From: M3007 sp041736625
GTDB taxonomy: Bacteria > Bacteroidota > Bacteroidia > Chitinophagales > Saprospiraceae
DNA length: 64,000 bases
Direction of reading: 5' to 3'
Assembly (NCBI GenBank): GCA_041736625.1
Contig: JBGSTG010000020.1
Location: 4,918 to 68,917, forward strand
In this document: piece after piece, positions 45,801-55,154 of the stretch
How positions within the stretch are numbered: the stretch's first letter is position 1
How the letters are laid out: each line of letters opens with the position of its first letter
Translations under genes and position numbers: made by a program
The notes under the pieces: model-generated
What the model was told of the DNA's origin: nothing
The model's database searches: none
What the model saw: only the letters and a program-made list of their open reading frames with translations

Positions 45801-48800
45801 TGAAAGGCCTGAATACCAATGACTTCGAAGCTGCCAACATTGAGTTTGTCGAATTCTGGATGCTCAACCCCTACATGGACAAGCAGGACGGCACGAACAT
45901 TTCGGACGATGGCGATATGTTTATCGACCTGGGCACCATTTCAGAGGACATCCTGCGCGACTCGCGCCAGTTTTTCGAAAACGCCATCCCCACCGAACCC
46001 GGCACGGGCGCCAGCGTAAACACCCGGTGGGGCCGCATTCCCGTGCTGCCGCCTGTCGTCAACGCATTCGACAACGACCCCGCGCGCCGCGAAAGCCAGG
46101 ACATCGGCCTCGACGGGCTCGACGACGACGGCGAACGCAACTTTTACGTCGAATGGCTCAACGCCATCATGGCCTCCTCCCTCGGCCAAAACGCCAAGGA
46201 TGCCATCATGGCCGACCCCTCCAACGACAACTTTGTCTATTACCTCGACCCGAGGTATGAAGTCACCGACCCCGGCGTGCTGGAGCGCTACCGCTACTTC
46301 AACAACACCCAGGGCAACTCGCCGGTGAACAACACCAACAACCTGAACCCTTCGGCCACCAACATACCGGACATGGAAGACCTCAACCGGGACAACACCC
46401 TGAACGAGGCCGAAGCCTATTTCCGATACCGCATACCCATGCGGAAAACCATTAACCCCGACGGACGCGAGGTGCTCGACCTCACCGACCCCGCGCTTGC
46501 CGAGCTGATTACCGACACGGTGGTGGTGCAATACAGCCCCAATGAGGAGCCCATGATCTGGTACCGGTTCAAGCTGCCGCTGGACTGGCAGCGCCGCGAG
46601 CAGCTGGGCGGCATCCAGGACTTCCGGTCCATCCGTTTCATTCGCATGTTTTGGAAGGGGTTCACCGACCGCACCACCTTCCGCTTCGCCACCCTTGAAC
46701 TGGGCCGCAACCAATGGCGGCGTTTTACCCAAACCCTTTCCTGCGAGGGCAGCCTGAACCAGATTCCGTTTGATGTGAACGCGGTGAGTATCGAACGCAA
46801 CTCCACCCGAACACCGTTTAACTACACCATCCCGCCCGGCATCACCCGCGAACAGTCGGTAGGCGCATTTCCCGATATCCTGCAGAACGAACAGGCGCTG
46901 TCCATTTCCATCTGCGATCTGCCCTTCTGCGACGCCCGCGCCGTGTTCAAGCCGCTGAATATGGACCTGCGCCAATTTGAACGCATCAAAATGTTCGTGC
47001 ACGCGGAGTCCGTAGACAGCATCCTCTATCCGCTCGACTCCACCGACCTCAGCGTATTCATGCGCCTGGGCTCCGATTACGTGAACAACTACTACGAGTA
47101 CGAAGTGCCGCTGACGCCGTCGGACGTAGCCCGTCTCATGGGCAACACCAACCCCGACAGCCGGGAGTACAAAGAGGAAGTGTGGCGACCGGAAAACAAC
47201 TTCGACTTCCCCCTGGAGCTGCTCTCCGAGGTCAAAAAACAACGAAACGCACAAGCGGATCCCAACCTCGGGCAGGTATTTGAAATCGTTGACCCCAACG
47301 ACCCCCGGGGCAAGAACAAGATCAAAGTGGTGGGCAACCCCAACCTGGGTTACGTCAAAGGTGTCATGGTCGGCGTCCGAAACGTTGACACCCTCGAAAA
47401 ACAAAAACACTGCGTAGAGGTCTGGATCAACGAGCTGCGTCTCAACGGCTTCAACGAACGCGGCGGCTACGCAGCACAGGGTCGCGTGGACATGAAGCTG
47501 GCCGACTTCGGCAACATATCTCTCGCCGGTCTGTACACCAGCATCGGCTGGGGCGCCATCGACCAGAAGGTCATCCAGCGCCAGCTGGAAGAGGTATTTC
47601 AGTACGACCTGTCGACCAACCTCGAACTCGGCAAGTTTTTCCCGGAACGCACCGGTCTGCGCATCCCTTTCTACGCGCAGTACTCCAACATCACCCGAAA
47701 CCCGGAATACGACCCCTACGACCTCGACATCAAGCTCAAGGACAAGCTCGACGCCGCCGATCCGGCCGACCGCGACTCTATTCGCCGCAATGCCCAGGAT
47801 GTGACCGTGGTGCGCGGCTACAACTTCACCAATGTCCGAAAGGAACGACGCGGCAGCAAAAAGTTCCCCATGCCCTGGGATATTTCCAACTTCAGCTTCT
47901 CCTACGCGTTCAACGAGATGAAACGCCGCACCCCCTTCATCATCAATGATGAGGTGGACCAGTGGAAAGGCGGGTTCGACTACCGCTACGCACTCGGCGT
48001 CAAGCCCATCGAGCCGTTCAAAAAACTGTTCCCCGGCAACAAGCACCTCAAGTTCATCAACGAGTTCAACTTCAATCCCATTCCCAACACCTACGGCTTC
48101 AACACGGTGCTGGAACGCGTGCAGCAACAAACCATCTGGCGGTTTGCCGGCGAAGATCCCGCCCGAAACACCTACTACAACCGGCGATTTACCTGGGATC
48201 GCAACTTTGACCTGGGCTGGGACATCACGCGAAACCTGCGTTTTAACTACAACGCCGTCAGCCGCAACCTCATCGACGAACCCTTGCAGTACGACGAGAA
48301 CGGCAACCAAGTCAGCCAAAGCGAACGCAGAGACTCCATCTGGAACAACATCCTCGATTTCGGGCGACCCAAGGGGTTCACCCAGAACATGTCGCTTACC
48401 TGGACGCTGCCCTTCCGCCAGTTTTATGCGCTGGACTGGGTCACCTCCCGCTTCTCCTACACCACCAGCTACATCTGGGCCGCTCAATCCCTCAAGCTGC
48501 AAAACCTCGATGCCGCCCAGTACCAGCAATACCTCAACTCCCGCAACCTGGGCAACGTCATTCAGAACAACAACGTGCGGCAACTAACCGGCGACTTTAG
48601 CTTCGAATCGCTCTACAACAAAAGCAAGTACCTGTCAAAAATCAACAAGGGAACCCCCGCTTCACCGCCCCGAAACAACACCGGCAGCCAGCCCGGCGGA
48701 AAACCCGGGCGCGGCGCACCCGGACGCGATGACCTTCAAAAAGAAGAAAAACCGGCCAACGCAGGCGCAGACGACGGCAAGGACGGCAAGAACCCGAAGG

Positions 48801-50305
48801 ACAAAGACAAGTCCAAGGCCGATAAAGAGAAAGAAAAGAAAAACGCCACACCCTCTGCTGCCGAGCAGGTAGTGTTCCGAACCCTCATGATGGTGCGCAA
48901 AGGCCGCTTCAGCTACTCTGAAAACTACGCCTCCATGGTGCCGGGCTTCACACCGGAAACCGCCTTCCTCGGTATGAGCCAGGGGTTCGACGCGCCCGGG
49001 TGGGGATACGCCCTGCTGGGTGAGCAGCCCGATAAAGGCTGGCTCGACGATGCCGGCCGAAAAGGGTGGATCACCCATCGGCCGGAATTGAACCAGCAGG
49101 TGAACCGAAACTACACGCAGAATTTCGACGCCGGACTCTCCATAGAACCGTTCAAGGAATTCCGCATTGAACTCACCCTGAATAAACAGTACGGCCGAAA
49201 CAGCACCGAACTGTACAAAGACCAATCCTTCAACCTCAGCCCCGACTCGGTGGACTTCCAGCACCGCGCCCAACGCGACTTCGGCAGCTACACGATCTCG
49301 TATTTCTCCATGAACACACTTTTTGGAACCGATATCGACGAGCTGTTTGCGCGCTTCAAAAACTACCGGCCCGTCATATCGCAACGCCTCGGCACCATGG
49401 CCGGCAACACCAATCCGCACGAGGAAGACGGCGCCGAATACGCCTACGGATACGGCCGCATCCAGCAAGAAGTCCTGTTGCCCGCCTTCATCGCCGCTTA
49501 CACGGAAAAAGACCCGTCGAGCGTACAACTGGACGTATTCAAAACCCGCCCGGCCGTCAACTGGAACCTGAACTACAACGGGCTCTCCAAAGTGGGCAAG
49601 CTCAAAAACATCTTCTCGAGCATTTCCATCAAGCACGGGTACAAGAACACCCTGACGGTGAACTCCTACAACACCGACATCTTCTACGATCCGGCCGTGC
49701 CCTACCAGATCGATGAGCTCAACTTCAACTACATTGCCCGATTCGAGATTCCGCAGGTGGTCATCAACGAATCGTTTGCACCCTTGTTGGGCATTGACGT
49801 GCGCACCAAAACCGACCTCACCATGCGGCTCGACTTCAAAAAGGCGCGCACCCTGGCCATGTCGTTCGTCGACTACCAGCTCGCCGAAACGCAGTCCACC
49901 GGGTACACATTTGGCATGGGCTACCGGTGGAAAAACGTGAACATCGCCTTTTTAACCGGCGAGAAAGGCGGCAAAAAAAGCTCCAAATCCAAGAAAAAAG
50001 ACCCCATGTCCAACATCTTCGGCAGCGGTGGCGGCGGAAACCAGTCGCGCGACCTGGTGCTGAAGTTCGACTTCGACCTGCGCGACGACATCACGGTCAA
50101 CCACCGCCTCGACCAGCTGGACGTGGCCGTGCCCACGCGCGGCCAGCGAACCATCGCCATCAACCCATCGCTCGACTACTCGCTCAACCGGCGGCTCAAA
50201 CTCCGCCTGTTCGCCGATTACCGGCGCACGGTGCCCAAAACGTCGCAGTCGTTCCCGATCACCACGCTGAACTCGGGTGTGCAGGTGCAGTTTTCACTGA
50301 ATTAA
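42821..50305 (+). CDS. sprA: Cell-surface protein SprA, T9SS translocon
   Basis: The 2494-residue outer-membrane barrel is the translocon of the type IX secretion system, which exports gliding adhesins and proteins with T9SS sorting domains. The length fits SprA. Landmarks include LFGGSTVEIKPQGQINLTFG near the start, the repeated GSVRVTAGGRQLVEGVDYTIDYN segment, and SIPL-like barrel strands to the end (SGVQVQFSLN). I start at ATG 42821 (MTKKSLLLAAS), where a signal-like helix begins; the extension to 42713 is basic and unlikely. A Lys/Glu-rich low-complexity insert lies at about residues 1943-2010. Clients in this window are the T9SS proteins at 29.4 and 51.7 kb. Confidence 0.95.
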   Translation: MTKKSLLLAASVTIGSVALYALAGSNGWGGRAVTIFMPQEENPTAPAPAARDTTPPLRDRYDDFLNDGNPNQIDLNDPSAIDKQVEYDPATNMYIVTEKIGEEYYRMPTYMTFEEYLNWREEQQQQQYFDRLQGVTSAGKSASSLGDPIAQYKIGNSLIDRLFGGSTVEIKPQGQINLTFGVNYQKVQNPVLTLRQQQVTNFDFDMGININATGKVGEKLNLAFNYNSQGTFDFDNQLKIQYDPKNFSEDEILQNIEAGNVSMPLRSNLIRGVQNLFGLKTEMKFGHLRTTFVVSQQRSRQQTLSFQGGSQVQVFEKPIDEYDEFRHFFVSHWNRNQFEPAMSCLPVPQTLFTVTRMEVWITNDRLLTENIRDVVALGDLAEPDSIRDDLKLPMPPDLDITGKALPTNNNNQLYPRILDDLSNDSSFRRTDRVIQRLTTGYGLRQIVDFEKVRARLLSPSEYSYDEQLGFISINLNVQPDQVVGVAMEYTYNGQPYKIGEFTSDVSQGDSLNQNVLFVKMLKSTTPNVQLPIWDLMMKNVYAVGAANVDPKEFRFDIYYEDPGKGQKRFLDEDDVPAQVNGIPLLQLFNLDNLNLQADPGPDGIFDFIPGLTINMRSGRVMFPVLEPFGQHLAKKLADAGADPAVVERYVYPQLYDSTLFRAREFQQLNRFTLKGQYKSSVSSEISLGAFNLPRGSVRVTAGGRQLVEGVDYTIDYNIGRLRVLNDAILQSGQNVSVSFEDQTLFGFQNRTMLGARFDYEFSKDLVVGATYMRLYERPLTQKVNFGDDPINNRVYGLDVNLSKDAPWLTRLVDKIPLISTKAASSITAQGEVAALQPGHSKAVNLGDDKGGTVYIDDFEGSTANLPLANPANTWFIASVPQGDSILFPESVLFDTIAQGANRAGLTWYIADPIARDGVDATNPYTRLVQYQDIFPNRQLTPLEQSNLRPLDVTFYPRDRGPYNFELPNGYPGISEGLTTLGELNMPDTRWGGFMKGLNTNDFEAANIEFVEFWMLNPYMDKQDGTNISDDGDMFIDLGTISEDILRDSRQFFENAIPTEPGTGASVNTRWGRIPVLPPVVNAFDNDPARRESQDIGLDGLDDDGERNFYVEWLNAIMASSLGQNAKDAIMADPSNDNFVYYLDPRYEVTDPGVLERYRYFNNTQGNSPVNNTNNLNPSATNIPDMEDLNRDNTLNEAEAYFRYRIPMRKTINPDGREVLDLTDPALAELITDTVVVQYSPNEEPMIWYRFKLPLDWQRREQLGGIQDFRSIRFIRMFWKGFTDRTTFRFATLELGRNQWRRFTQTLSCEGSLNQIPFDVNAVSIERNSTRTPFNYTIPPGITREQSVGAFPDILQNEQALSISICDLPFCDARAVFKPLNMDLRQFERIKMFVHAESVDSILYPLDSTDLSVFMRLGSDYVNNYYEYEVPLTPSDVARLMGNTNPDSREYKEEVWRPENNFDFPLELLSEVKKQRNAQADPNLGQVFEIVDPNDPRGKNKIKVVGNPNLGYVKGVMVGVRNVDTLEKQKHCVEVWINELRLNGFNERGGYAAQGRVDMKLADFGNISLAGLYTSIGWGAIDQKVIQRQLEEVFQYDLSTNLELGKFFPERTGLRIPFYAQYSNITRNPEYDPYDLDIKLKDKLDAADPADRDSIRRNAQDVTVVRGYNFTNVRKERRGSKKFPMPWDISNFSFSYAFNEMKRRTPFIINDEVDQWKGGFDYRYALGVKPIEPFKKLFPGNKHLKFINEFNFNPIPNTYGFNTVLERVQQQTIWRFAGEDPARNTYYNRRFTWDRNFDLGWDITRNLRFNYNAVSRNLIDEPLQYDENGNQVSQSERRDSIWNNILDFGRPKGFTQNMSLTWTLPFRQFYALDWVTSRFSYTTSYIWAAQSLKLQNLDAAQYQQYLNSRNLGNVIQNNNVRQLTGDFSFESLYNKSKYLSKINKGTPASPPRNNTGSQPGGKPGRGAPGRDDLQKEEKPANAGADDGKDGKNPKDKDKSKADKEKEKKNATPSAAEQVVFRTLMMVRKGRFSYSENYASMVPGFTPETAFLGMSQGFDAPGWGYALLGEQPDKGWLDDAGRKGWITHRPELNQQVNRNYTQNFDAGLSIEPFKEFRIELTLNKQYGRNSTELYKDQSFNLSPDSVDFQHRAQRDFGSYTISYFSMNTLFGTDIDELFARFKNYRPVISQRLGTMAGNTNPHEEDGAEYAYGYGRIQQEVLLPAFIAAYTEKDPSSVQLDVFKTRPAVNWNLNYNGLSKVGKLKNIFSSISIKHGYKNTLTVNSYNTDIFYDPAVPYQIDELNFNYIARFEIPQVVINESFAPLLGIDVRTKTDLTMRLDFKKARTLAMSFVDYQLAETQSTGYTFGMGYRWKNVNIAFLTGEKGGKKSSKSKKKDPMSNIFGSGGGGNQSRDLVLKFDFDLRDDITVNHRLDQLDVAVPTRGQRTIAINPSLDYSLNRRLKLRLFADYRRTVPKTSQSFPITTLNSGVQVQFSLN

Positions 50306-50334
50306 AAAAATCGGTAACTGTTGGGAAAAGCCCG

Positions 50335-50342
50335 TACCTTTG
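50335..50342 (+). promoter_or_regulatory. -7 element TACCTTTG of the DEAD-box helicase gene
   Basis: TACCTTTG is an exact TAnnTTTG match, 139 bases before the helicase ATG. A TTG lies at 50321 but is too close to act as a canonical -33. The leader between is unusually long for this genome. Confidence 0.45.
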
Positions 50343-50480
50343 TGCCAACATTTACCAACCCGGTATTTGTCCGCCCTGGACATTGACGTTTTTGGGACTC
50401 CTCCCACAGCTCCCCTTGACCATTGACGGCGCGAAACCTTTACGGAGCGCCACGCGTACGAGACCGGGAAAACATTTTAC

Positions 50481-51695
50481 ATGACATTCAAAGATTTGTC
50501 GCTCATCGAGCCCCTGCAACGCGCTGTTGCCGCTGAAGGCTATGAGCACCCCACTCCCATCCAGGCACAGGCCATTCCCGTGTGCCTCGAAGGCCGCGAC
50601 CTCCTGGGTTGCGCCCAGACCGGCACCGGCAAAACCGCCGCCTTTTCCCTGCCCATCCTGCAAAACCTCTTTGAGGCCGGCAAAAAAGAGGGCATCCGCT
50701 GCCTGATCCTCACCCCCACGCGTGAACTGGCCATCCAGATCAACGAAAGCATCGAAGCCTACGGGCGCTACCTGCCGCTGAAACACCTGGTCATCTTCGG
50801 CGGGGTGTCGCAGCACGCCCAAACACAGGCCCTGGCCCGCGGACCGCAAATCCTGGTGGCCACCCCGGGTCGACTGCTCGACCTCATGCAGCAGGGCTTT
50901 ATCTCCCTGAGCAACATCGAGATTTTTGTGCTCGACGAGGCCGACCGGATGCTCGACATGGGCTTCATCCACGATGTGAAAAAAGTGATTGCCAAGCTGC
51001 CCAAACAGCGACAAACGCTCTTTTTCTCCGCCACCATGCCGCCCGAAATTGCCAACCTGGCCGATTCCATCCTGCGCAACCCCGTGCGGGTAGAGGTTAC
51101 CCCGCCGGCTACCACCGCCGAAAAAGTGGCGCAAGCCGTGTATTTCGTCGACAAACAGGACAAGAAACGCCTGCTCGTGCACCTGCTCGAAAACCCCGAG
51201 ATCCGCTCGGTGCTCGTGTTCACCCGCACCAAACACGGCGCCAACAAACTCGCCGAATTCGTGAGCAAGTCGGGCACCTACGCCGAAGCCATCCACGGCA
51301 ACAAGTCGCAGAACGCCCGCCAGAACGCCCTGAGCAACTTTAAAAACGGGAAAATCCGTGTGCTCATCGCCACCGACATCGCCGCCCGGGGCATCGATAT
51401 CGACGAGCTGTCGTACGTCGTCAACTACGAACTGCCCAACGTACCGGAAACCTACGTGCACCGCATCGGCCGCACCGGCCGCGCCGGCGCCAGCGGCATC
51501 GCCCTGTCGTTCTGCGAAGCCGAAGAACTGCCCTTCCTGAAAAGCATCCAGAAACTGACCGGCCAAACGGTGCCGGTGGTGGAAGAACATCCTTTCGTGG
51601 CCGACCTGTCGCTGCCGGCGCCACCGGCGCCGAAAGCGGAGGCGCCTCGCCGGGCGTCGGGCGGAAACAACAACAACCGCCGCAGACGGCGGTAA
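50481..51695 (+). CDS. DEAD-box ATP-dependent RNA helicase (RhlE-like)
   Basis: The 404-residue helicase has all motifs intact: Q motif (PTPIQAQAIP), Walker A AQTGTGKT (45-52), PTRELA, TPGR, DEAD (about 152-155), SAT, ARGIDI, and HRIGRTGRAG. It ends in a short, basic Arg-rich tail with Asn repeats. The compact length and tail resemble RhlE/CshA-type cold-shock helicases that remodel rRNA or mRNA. It contrasts with the motif-less DEAD-like protein at 9.9 kb. Confidence 0.95.
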   Translation: MTFKDLSLIEPLQRAVAAEGYEHPTPIQAQAIPVCLEGRDLLGCAQTGTGKTAAFSLPILQNLFEAGKKEGIRCLILTPTRELAIQINESIEAYGRYLPLKHLVIFGGVSQHAQTQALARGPQILVATPGRLLDLMQQGFISLSNIEIFVLDEADRMLDMGFIHDVKKVIAKLPKQRQTLFFSATMPPEIANLADSILRNPVRVEVTPPATTAEKVAQAVYFVDKQDKKRLLVHLLENPEIRSVLVFTRTKHGANKLAEFVSKSGTYAEAIHGNKSQNARQNALSNFKNGKIRVLIATDIAARGIDIDELSYVVNYELPNVPETYVHRIGRTGRAGASGIALSFCEAEELPFLKSIQKLTGQTVPVVEEHPFVADLSLPAPPAPKAEAPRRASGGNNNNRRRRR

Positions 51696-51724
51696 GGGGC
51701 TTTGTGCAGGTCGTCATGATGCAG

Positions 51725-53482
51725 CTACTGCACCACCAACCACTTGCGCAACGATCCCGTTGCTGTGTGCAACACCACCATATATGCGCCTGGCGGCACG
51801 CCGCCGATGTTCCATTCCATGGCTTTCGTTTGCACCGCTACCGGTTGGGATTTAATCAGTCGTCCCTGTGCGTCATACAATTGCAGTCGGTCACCCGCTT
51901 TCGATGGCGTCGTCCATTCGATATACAGCCGATCACGGGTTGGGTTGGGGTACACCTTCAAGTGTTTGTTGGACAACAGGAGATGCGATGTGGATACCAT
52001 TCCCGGGCGGGCGTTGATGCCCAGGTCGTAGCAAACGGGTTGAGCGGCGTCGTACACCACAAAATGCAGCGCACTGTCGCCGGGCTGCGGCATTAAAAAC
52101 AGCGTGTCGCCGGTGTTCAGCACATCAAAAGCAAAGGCCCCCAACGCGTCGGTTGTATCGGTGAAGCCCGTACTGGTAAAAACAACCAGACCGGGGATGC
52201 CCGGTTCCTGGATATCCCGAACACCGTTGGCGTTTGCATCGGCGTAAACAACGCCTCTTTGCGGCAGGGCAAGCTGTATTGCGTTAAACACAACCGTGCT
52301 GTCGCAGAACGGTGAAGCCGTACACCTGGCCTGTTTGCTGCCCGGCGTGCAAAAGGTATCGTTGCAAACCTGGAAACATGCGTCGGGACACAGCAGCACA
52401 TCGCCGAAATCTTTGACGATGGCGGGAGCAAGGGCCACGGTTTCCAGCACGATGCTGTCGGTGCAAGGAATAACCGACGGCAACACGGTAGTGTACGTTC
52501 CCGGCTGGGTCACGTACACGCCGGAGACCAGCTTGTGGTAGCCGCCCTCCGCGCAAATGAACACCGGGGGCAAGGTAGTGGTGTCGGGGGTAGCGGCCGG
52601 AAGGATGTTGACCACACAGCTTACGACACTGTCGCAGCCCAGGCTGTTGTTCAGTGTAACGGGAAAAGTGCCCGCACAACCGAAAGCCACCCCTGCACAC
52701 ACAATAGTGTTGCCCGGGCACAGTTGCACGGTGTCGGTGGTGAATACGGCGTCTCCAACATGAACGGTTATGCAGGTATCCGGGGCATTCGGACCAGCAA
52801 CACTGCTGACGCACACCTCGGCCATGCCGGTTTGGGCCCATATCACGTCAATCGATTTGCCCTCGCTGCTTCCTGCAATGATGCCCATATCCGGCGGGAA
52901 AATGCTCCAGATGACCGGGGCAGCCGACGTGTACGCCACCGCCGGGCCGGGTATGCAGGCCGTAGTCGGGCCTGTTGGCCTGATGTTGGGTCGGTTTATG
53001 GTGTACGAACACAAGGCGCCGCCCAGGCCGTCTATCATGAGGTAGTAAACCTGACCAGGCGTAAGGCCGGTGGCGGTTATTGCCTGTTCGCTTCCGGTGC
53101 TTATGTCGGCCAGGCAATAGGATACAAAGTCGAAATTGATGCAATCACTTGTGCGCAATATCGCCGCCTGCACCCCGCTCCCAAAGGAGCATTCGCCACA
53201 CCCGATGGTGAGCGTCACTTCTGTAGAGTCGGCTATGAACCCAAAAAATTGATTGTTTTCAACGCTTGAACACCAATACGGTGGAAGGGATACGGGCGGA
53301 TCCGTAAGCGTTTGCCCAACATAACAACGCAAGGCATCCGGAGAGGGTAGAATACAGGCATCCTGAACCGATACCGACGGAACAGGGGTGGCACACGCTT
53401 GGGGGTTGCATTGGGCAAGGAGCGTGTTTGATGGTGGCAACAACAAACAGGCGAGGAATAGCAGTGGCGTAGTGTATTTCAT
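51725..53482 (-). CDS. T9SS-exported surface protein
   Basis: The 585-residue protein has a signal peptide (MKYTTPLLFLACLLLPP) and a Cys-rich body with recurrent patterns such as QLCPGNTIVCAGVAF and LLCPDACFQVCND. A DANANGVRDIQEPGIPG segment, an SdrD-B-like calcium-binding motif, is followed by a T9SS type A sorting domain (LKVYPNPTRDRLYIEW to the end). It is probably anchored at the cell surface after export through SprA. I start at ATG 53482. Function is likely adhesive or structural (inference). Confidence 0.88.
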   Translation of the reverse strand: MKYTTPLLFLACLLLPPSNTLLAQCNPQACATPVPSVSVQDACILPSPDALRCYVGQTLTDPPVSLPPYWCSSVENNQFFGFIADSTEVTLTIGCGECSFGSGVQAAILRTSDCINFDFVSYCLADISTGSEQAITATGLTPGQVYYLMIDGLGGALCSYTINRPNIRPTGPTTACIPGPAVAYTSAAPVIWSIFPPDMGIIAGSSEGKSIDVIWAQTGMAEVCVSSVAGPNAPDTCITVHVGDAVFTTDTVQLCPGNTIVCAGVAFGCAGTFPVTLNNSLGCDSVVSCVVNILPAATPDTTTLPPVFICAEGGYHKLVSGVYVTQPGTYTTVLPSVIPCTDSIVLETVALAPAIVKDFGDVLLCPDACFQVCNDTFCTPGSKQARCTASPFCDSTVVFNAIQLALPQRGVVYADANANGVRDIQEPGIPGLVVFTSTGFTDTTDALGAFAFDVLNTGDTLFLMPQPGDSALHFVVYDAAQPVCYDLGINARPGMVSTSHLLLSNKHLKVYPNPTRDRLYIEWTTPSKAGDRLQLYDAQGRLIKSQPVAVQTKAMEWNIGGVPPGAYMVVLHTATGSLRKWLVVQ

Positions 53483-53565
53483 GGTCAGGTTGCGCCACCA
53501 CCGACTGCCGCATGGTGGTATTCCCCCGTTCACTGGACAGAAAACAAACATGAACAGGCGCTAAG

Positions 53566-54009
53566 TTAACGGGTTTGATGGATTGTTACAGCCAGTTTTT
53601 CCCTGTATTTTCCCTCCAATGCACGCGCAAAAGCTACTTTGTCAGCCCTCAAGAATGCCATTGCTTCACCATTTACAATGGTCGGATGGATGTCCCTAAG
53701 GTTACTATCGCTCCAGATTGCCAGTTCTACAAGTACAGGCGTCAATGCTAATCCCTTATCGGTCAATAGATAGAGATTATTTTTTTTATTGTCAGGTCGT
53801 TTGGTTTTGATGATGATCCCCAGTTCTTCCAGCAGTTTGAGTTTGGCCGATAGAATATTGGTCGCAATGGCCTCCTCACTTTCCGTAAAGTCTTTAAAGG
53901 TTTCCTTGCCCTCGATGAGCATTTGCTTTACGATGACCAATATCCACTTGTCGCCTAAGACGTCAAGGGCTGAGGTAAAGGGACAATTGCACCTGAAATC
54001 GGGTCTCAT
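53566..54009 (-). CDS. HxlR family transcriptional regulator
   Basis: The 147-residue regulator has a winged helix-turn-helix of the HxlR type: CPFTSALDVLGDKWILVIV, then FKDFTESEEAIATNILSAKLKLLEELGII and a wing. N-terminal Cys7 and Cys9 (CNCPF) are placed like the redox-sensing Cys of YodB/HypR-type members, so thiol-reactive compounds may be the signal (inference). It is divergent from the NTF2-like lipoprotein gene, and the gap holds three operator-like repeats. Confidence 0.93.
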   Translation of the reverse strand: MRPDFRCNCPFTSALDVLGDKWILVIVKQMLIEGKETFKDFTESEEAIATNILSAKLKLLEELGIIIKTKRPDNKKNNLYLLTDKGLALTPVLVELAIWSDSNLRDIHPTIVNGEAMAFLRADKVAFARALEGKYREKLAVTIHQTR

Positions 54010-54033
54010 ATGTTAAGCGCTTGTTAAATATTG

Positions 54034-54110
54034 CTTGCAAAATAAAAGTTTTTCCGAATTTACTTGCAAAGTGAAAGTTATGCTGTACTTTTGCTTGCGG
54101 AACAAAAGTA
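54034..54110. promoter_or_regulatory. Three operator-like repeats for the HxlR regulator
   Basis: Three copies of a 17-base motif with the pattern CTTGCnnnnnnAAAGTw occur at 54034-54050, 54063-54079 and 54094-54110. They are spaced 29 and 31 bases apart, close to three helical turns, so all face one side. The second overlaps the -33 box and the third begins right after the -7 box of the plus-strand promoter. The adjoining hxlR-type gene makes it the obvious binder. Confidence 0.7.
54064..54093 (+). promoter_or_regulatory. Promoter of the HxlR-controlled operon
   Basis: TTG at 54064-54066, a 19-base spacer and TACTTTTG at 54086-54093 form a textbook Bacteroidota promoter. It lies 32 bases before ATG 54125 and is embedded in the operator repeats, so repression by occlusion is likely. 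Confidence 0.75.
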
Positions 54111-54124
54111 AAACATTTTCAGGT

Positions 54125-55012
54125 ATGAAACAAGTCTTGACAAGTATTCTGATTACAGGTATGCTCGCTTCCTGTGGCAGCAATCAAACAACATCAACAA
54201 GCGCGAAAAATGAATCAAAATCCAATAAAATGAACAACAAAGAAATCGTAGGCACCTTTTTAGGTGCGGTGTCAAAACAGGACACCACAACCATGCGCGA
54301 ATGGGCCAATGCCGATTACATTCAGCATAACCCCTTTGTGCCCACCGGACTTGAGCCATTCATCGGAATGCTGCCCATGTTGAAAGAACACGGTACTTAT
54401 GCCGAAAACGTGCGGATGTTTCAAGATGGAAACTATGTTTTCATGCACAACATCTGGAAAAACGCCACACCTTTTGGGGCCGATGAAATGGTGGCCTTTG
54501 ACATTATTCGTGTCGATGAAAACGGCAAGGTAGCGGAGCACTGGGACGCCATGACCGCACTGGTAAAAGAAACCGCCAGCGGAAGATCCCAAACCGACGG
54601 GCCTGTTGCCGTGGAGGACTTAGACAAAACCGAAGCCAACAAAGCATTGGCCGTTGCCCTCATTGAAGATGTATTGATGGGTAAAAACCCGGGAAAGATC
54701 ACCGAATACATCAGTGAAGAACAATACGACCAGCACAACCCGGGAATAAACGATGGTTTGAGTGGCATTGTAGAAGCCGTACAGTACCTCACTGCTCAAA
54801 ACAACATGTTCAAGTACAACAAAATCCACAAGGTGTTGGGTGAAGGCAACTTCGTGCTTACGGTGAGTGAAGGCGAATGGAGCGGTAAATCACAAGTTTT
54901 TTACGACTTATTCCGCATGAAAGGTGGAAAAATTGTAGAGCACTGGGATGTGATCCAGCCTGTCCCTACCACAGGATTGGCGAACACCAATGGCATGTTC
55001 GGAGGGTTCTGA
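54125..55012 (+). CDS. Lipoprotein with two NTF2/SnoaL-like domains
   Basis: The 295-residue product has a lipobox (LASC, Cys17), then two SnoaL-like NTF2-fold domains (about 38-155 and 170-290). The halves share patterns YIQHNPF/QYDQHNPG, GNYVFMHNIW/GNFVLTVSEG and KVAEHWDAM/KIVEHWDVI, showing an internal duplication. SnoaL-like proteins of this kind bind or convert small organic molecules. It is the first gene after the HxlR-regulated promoter. The start at 54125 gives a proper lipoprotein signal; an upstream start would overlap the operator. Confidence 0.88.
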   Translation: MKQVLTSILITGMLASCGSNQTTSTSAKNESKSNKMNNKEIVGTFLGAVSKQDTTTMREWANADYIQHNPFVPTGLEPFIGMLPMLKEHGTYAENVRMFQDGNYVFMHNIWKNATPFGADEMVAFDIIRVDENGKVAEHWDAMTALVKETASGRSQTDGPVAVEDLDKTEANKALAVALIEDVLMGKNPGKITEYISEEQYDQHNPGINDGLSGIVEAVQYLTAQNNMFKYNKIHKVLGEGNFVLTVSEGEWSGKSQVFYDLFRMKGGKIVEHWDVIQPVPTTGLANTNGMFGGF

Positions 55013-55154
55013 CAAAGACCATGTACGGGCGCAAACCAAAATGTCGCTTCAAGGTCGTTTCGATTCCAATAAGTGACCGTGTAAAGCCCCATTTCCAGAA
55101 CAGGCTTCGACAATTTGGTTTGCGCCCTCATTCACTACAAAAAAAACATCATTC

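Noticed and set aside
45941..48583. 880-codon open frame antisense to sprA
   Set aside because: It mirrors the strong codon bias of sprA, shows no domain, and lies wholly inside a well-supported gene.
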